Assembly (NCBI GenBank): GCA_039028335.1
Contig: JBCCIF010000120.1
Coordinates: forward strand, 1 to 8,898
Source: JABDKJ01 sp039028335
Lineage (GTDB): Bacteria > Bacteroidota > Bacteroidia > Flavobacteriales_D > JABDKJ01
Length of the DNA: 8,898 nucleotides
Reading direction: 5' to 3'
Below, piece after piece: positions 6,618 through 8,898 of the stretch (positions within the stretch are counted from its first letter, which is position 1; each line of letters begins with the position of its first letter). The notes under the pieces are model-generated. The model was given only the letters and a program-made list of their open reading frames with translations, did no database searches and had not been told where the DNA came from. The translations under genes and the position numbers were made by a program.

Positions 6618-7383
6618 GCGAGAAATTTTCGTAGGCTCCCAGTCCAAAAAGGGCAAAATCGTATTTAACCGGATCCTCAGGATCGAACTGTCTTAAGTTA
6701 CGGTCCAATTCCAATACGGCTTTATGATCATTTTGTTTTCGCTCGAGCAAGCCCAAAATTCGAGCGACATTGCCTGTATGAACGTCTAAAGGAATACTTA
6801 ACTTAGATGGAATACCCTCCTTCCATATACCCAGATCAACCCCGCAGTTATCTTTTCTTACCATCCAGCGTAAAAACATATTCAGCCGTTTTGCTGAAGA
6901 TCCTTTCAGAGGATCTGCCACATGTTTCTGGGTCCGTTTTTCGTGATCCAATTCAAAAAAGATTTGCTTGAATCGACTTATCGCTTGTGAATAATCATGT
7001 TCATTCTTAAGAGGCCTCAGCGTTTTTTGCAAGCCACCGTGATGTAGGTAAATATTTTGTAAACTCTGTAGAAAGAAGGCTAGATCCTGAGCATTGAAAG
7101 TCCTATGAACAAATCCCATGCACTTCTTTCTTTCCTCTGAATTGTGATTCACTATAAAGTCATGTGGCGAATACTCCATGATCTCGAGTATTTTTTTGGC
7201 ATTGCGTATAATGGTCTTTCGTTGTCCCCAAGCTATTGTCGCAGCCAAGAATCCACTTATTTCAATATCTTCTTTTAAGTTGAATTCATGCGGTATTAGG
7301 ATAGGATCATCCTTTATAAATCTAGGTGTATTGTACAGAACTACTTTCTCGTCCAGAAAGGATTTGAGTTCTTCAGACTTCAA
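6607..7383 (-). CDS. TIGR02757/DUF2400 family protein, glycosylase-like features
   Basis: This 258-residue protein matches the TIGR02757 (DUF2400) family, widespread in Bacteroidota and of no established function as far as I know. Recognisable family blocks are LKSFLDEKVVLYN and DDPILIPHEF near the N-terminus, ISGFLAATIAWGQRKTIIRNAKKILE (43-68), SSAKRLNMFLRWMVRK (162-177), IPLDVHTGNVARILGL (197-212) and DPVKYDFALFGLGAYE (237-252). These resemble the layout of HhH-GPD DNA glycosylases, including a lysine (K165) and an aspartate in PLDVHT (D200). The start is a TTG at 7381-7383: no other start codon lies between it and an in-frame stop at 7399-7401, and the family N-terminus begins here. It overlaps the end of lolD by 11 bp, so translational coupling is likely, and its 3' end overlaps the convergent lipoprotein gene by 11 bp. 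Confidence 0.9.
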   Translation of the reverse strand: MKSEELKSFLDEKVVLYNTPRFIKDDPILIPHEFNLKEDIEISGFLAATIAWGQRKTIIRNAKKILEIMEYSPHDFIVNHNSEERKKCMGFVHRTFNAQDLAFFLQSLQNIYLHHGGLQKTLRPLKNEHDYSQAISRFKQIFFELDHEKRTQKHVADPLKGSSAKRLNMFLRWMVRKDNCGVDLGIWKEGIPSKLSIPLDVHTGNVARILGLLERKQNDHKAVLELDRNLRQFDPEDPVKYDFALFGLGAYENFSLKS

Positions 7384-8029
7384 TTTTTCCGTCTTTGATT
7401 AACAAACTACGATCAGCCATTTGTGCTAATTCCTCGTTATGCGTGACAATCACGAACGTCTGTTCCAAGTCTTTTCTCAATTTAAAAAAGAGCTCATGCA
7501 ATTCTCTTGCGTTTGCGCTATCAAGATTTCCAGATGGCTCGTCCGCAAAAACAACTGCTGGGTTATTGATTAAAGCTCTGGCTACAGCTACACGCTGCTG
7601 CTCGCCCCCTGAAAGTTGAGAAGGTTTGTGATCGCTGCGTGCGCCAAGGCCCAAGAGCTCTAATAATTCCATCGCTCTTTTTTGACTTTTGTTTTTATCT
7701 TTCTTTCCAATATATGCTGGAATGCATACATTTTCTAAAGCGGTGAATTCAGGCAATAGATGATGAAACTGAAAAATAAAACCGATATGTTCGTTTCGAA
7801 ATGCCGCAATTTCATTCTTCGCTAGGTTTCTCCCTATAACTTCATTGTTTATGTGTAATTCTCCGCGATCTGGTTGGTCAAGCGTGCCTAGAATGTGCAA
7901 CAGAGTAGTTTTTCCAGCACCAGAGGCTCCTACTATTGAGACGACTTCACCCTTTCTCACTTCAAGACTAATTCCTTTGAGGATTTCAAGGTCTTCATAT
8001 TTTTTATGGATGTTCTTGGCAACAATCAT
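7373..8029 (-). CDS. lolD: LolD-like ABC transporter ATP-binding protein
   Basis: This 218-residue ATPase matches LolD, the cytoplasmic motor of the LolCDE complex that releases outer-membrane lipoproteins from the inner membrane; it belongs to the MacB/FtsE/LolD subgroup. Visible motifs are Walker A GASGAGKTT (34-42), Q-loop Q87, signature LSGGEQQRVAVARAL (139-153), Walker B VVFADEP (159-165), D-loop SGNLD (166-170) and the switch His197 in VTHNEE. The ATG at 8027-8029 gives the typical MIVAKNIHKKYEDLEILKG start; a longer frame from 8065 would add a hydrophobic 12-residue leader that does not belong to the family and is rejected. No LolC/E permease is in the window, which is common in Bacteroidota where the genes are dispersed. 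It forms an operon with the overlapping DUF2400 gene. A different MacB-like export ATPase is a minor alternative. Confidence 0.92.
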   Translation of the reverse strand: MIVAKNIHKKYEDLEILKGISLEVRKGEVVSIVGASGAGKTTLLHILGTLDQPDRGELHINNEVIGRNLAKNEIAAFRNEHIGFIFQFHHLLPEFTALENVCIPAYIGKKDKNKSQKRAMELLELLGLGARSDHKPSQLSGGEQQRVAVARALINNPAVVFADEPSGNLDSANARELHELFFKLRKDLEQTFVIVTHNEELAQMADRSLLIKDGKIEV

Positions 8030-8201
8030 AAGGGCAAAGAAAATGCAAATCAAAGTCAAAAGCAAAGGCCAAATCGATTTGTATTTGGGAAAATGTTAAA
8101 AGAGCGAGACAATTTTCAGCTTGAAAAACTGGAATTCAGGATTGGAGTGTAACTTGAATAAAATCCCTTTAAAAAGCACTTTATTTTGAGCGCTAAAATC
8201 C

Positions 8202-8209
8202 TAAGTTTG
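8202..8209 (+). promoter_or_regulatory. Candidate -7 promoter element for sucC (TAAGTTTG)
   Basis: TAAGTTTG matches TAnnTTTG exactly and ends 16 nt before the sucC ATG. The leader that follows (gcaaataaataaac) is A-rich with no Shine-Dalgarno, as is usual in this phylum. A -33 TTG is present only at a short spacing (8186-8188), so that element is unclear. Confidence 0.5.
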
Positions 8210-8225
8210 CAGCAAATAAATAAAC

Positions 8226-8898
8226 ATGAACATTCACGAATATCAAGGGAAATCCGTTTTATCAAGTTTTGGAGTAGACATTCAAAGAGGAATTGTTGCA
8301 AAAACAGGAGATGAAGCTGTAGAAGCTGCAAAGAAATTGAACCAGGATACAGGAACAGAATGGTTCGTAGTAAAGGCTCAAATTCATGCAGGTGGAAGAG
8401 GAAAAGGAGTGGTTACAGAAACAGGTAGTCATGGTGTGGTTTTGGCCAAAGGTCTTGATAAAGTGAAAGAGATCGCAGAGGGCATTCTCGGAGGACATTT
8501 GGTTACCAAACAAACGAATGCGAAGGGAAAAAAAGTGAATCAGGTGCTGATTGCTGAAGATGTTTATTATCCTGGCGAATCAGAACCTCAAGAATTTTAT
8601 ATGTCCGTACTCTTGAATAGAGCCAATGGTAGAAATATGATCGTTTACTCACCAGATGGTGGAATGAATATTGAAGAAGTAGCGGAAAAAACTCCAGATA
8701 GAATTTTTCAAGAGGAAATTGATCCTGCAGTAGGATTAATGCCTTTTCAAGCTCGTAAAATAGCCTTCAACCTTGGTCTTAGTGGAGCTGCTTTCAAAGG
8801 AATGTCAAAATTTGTGAATGCATTGTACACAGCCTATGTAAAAAGTGATTCTTCCATGTTTGAAATCAACCCGGTTCTCAAGACATCAGATGATAAAA
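8226..8898 (+). CDS. sucC: Succinyl-CoA ligase (ADP-forming) beta subunit, 3' end outside window
   Basis: The first 224 residues of SucC are present and the frame stays open to the right edge; the full protein is normally about 390-400 residues. With SucD it converts succinyl-CoA to succinate with substrate-level ATP or GTP formation in the TCA cycle. The N-terminus MNIHEYQGKSVLSSFGV is typical, followed by the ATP-grasp nucleotide-binding block VVKAQIHAGGRGKGVV (around residues 48-63), the segment EDVYYPGESEPQEFYMSVLLNR, and FEINPVL near the window end, whose E and N are the expected metal/nucleotide ligands. The start at 8226 is preceded by an A-rich leader and a TAAGTTTG box. sucD would be expected downstream or elsewhere; it is not visible. 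Confidence 0.95.
   Translation, partial: MNIHEYQGKSVLSSFGVDIQRGIVAKTGDEAVEAAKKLNQDTGTEWFVVKAQIHAGGRGKGVVTETGSHGVVLAKGLDKVKEIAEGILGGHLVTKQTNAKGKKVNQVLIAEDVYYPGESEPQEFYMSVLLNRANGRNMIVYSPDGGMNIEEVAEKTPDRIFQEEIDPAVGLMPFQARKIAFNLGLSGAAFKGMSKFVNALYTAYVKSDSSMFEINPVLKTSDDK

Noticed and set aside
6606..6622. Imperfect inverted repeat CTC-a-GCT/AGC-GAG spanning the stop codons of the lipoprotein and DUF2400 genes
   Set aside because: It has a bulge, a short stem and only a weak T run after it, so I did not call a terminator.
8030..8065. Upstream extension of lolD with a hydrophobic N-terminus (MLLTLICIFFAL)
   Set aside because: LolD is a cytoplasmic ATPase and its family start is the ATG at 8029. The extension is translated spacer rich in repeated CAAA on the plus strand.
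8070..8081. Perfect 12-bp palindrome CAAATCGATTTG in the lolD-sucC spacer
   Set aside because: About two perfect 12-bp palindromes are expected by chance in a window of this size. It lies upstream of both genes and could be an operator, but nothing else supports that.
8116..8513. Two cysteine-rich minus-strand open frames opposite sucC
   Set aside because: Their Cys/Ser/Phe-rich composition is what the complement of an A/G-rich sucC gene gives; they are frame shadows.
1..8898. Search for a defence system, CRISPR array, insertion sequence, integrase, attachment site, tRNA or riboswitch
   Set aside because: None was visible. Every long segment is covered by a housekeeping or envelope gene, and the longest gene-free stretch is the 196-bp lolD-sucC spacer.

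Overview
The window is a compact chromosomal segment of an AT-rich Bacteroidota bacterium, most likely from the Flavobacteriia/Cytophagia side of the phylum. The evidence is a PorQ-type protein of the type IX secretion system (T9SS), found only in this phylum; a lipoprotein with a charged K-K-E-E stretch after its lipobox cysteine; a TIGR02757/DUF2400 protein; and boxes matching the Bacteroidota -7 promoter element TAnnTTTG just ahead of several starts, with A-rich leaders and little sign of Shine-Dalgarno sequences. I see no mobile element, CRISPR array, phage gene, tRNA or rRNA. The content is housekeeping plus envelope functions.

Layout. 1-857 (+) is the 3' part of a gene with a formylglycine-generating-enzyme-like (SUMF1) domain that lacks the catalytic cysteines. 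17 bp later comes porQ (875-1915, +). It converges, with a 2-bp gap, on an RhlE-like DEAD-box RNA helicase (1918-3123, -). A 93-bp divergent spacer separates the helicase from yaaA (3217-3996, +), which is tightly coupled (2-bp gap) to a lipoprotein peptidyl-prolyl isomerase with a duplicated FKBP architecture (3999-5345, +). A strong hairpin terminator at about 5353-5376 lies between that gene and the convergent sixA-like histidine phosphatase (5379-5885, -). A divergent 81-bp spacer leads to a small lipoprotein with a carboxypeptidase-regulatory-like fold (5967-6617, +). Its 3' end overlaps a DUF2400 gene (6607-7383, -), which in turn overlaps the end of lolD (7373-8029, -), so lolD and the DUF2400 gene form a two-gene operon. 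After a 196-bp divergent spacer, sucC starts at 8226 and runs off the end of the window.

How the genes relate. Three themes are visible: envelope and outer-membrane biogenesis (PorQ for T9SS cargo processing, LolD for lipoprotein release, the FKBP lipoprotein as an envelope folding factor, plus one candidate surface lipoprotein), stress or RNA maintenance (YaaA, DEAD-box helicase), and central metabolism (SucC, TCA cycle). The SUMF1-like/porQ pair is the most system-like neighbourhood, because the T9SS/gliding proteins GldK/PorK and GldJ are also cysteine-less SUMF1-fold proteins.

I found no clearly undescribed system. The observations most worth following up are the HhH-GPD glycosylase-like features of the DUF2400 protein, the doubly duplicated FKBP lipoprotein, the degenerate SUMF1 protein beside porQ, and the -7 boxes placed only 4-5 nt before start codons, which suggest leaderless or nearly leaderless transcripts.
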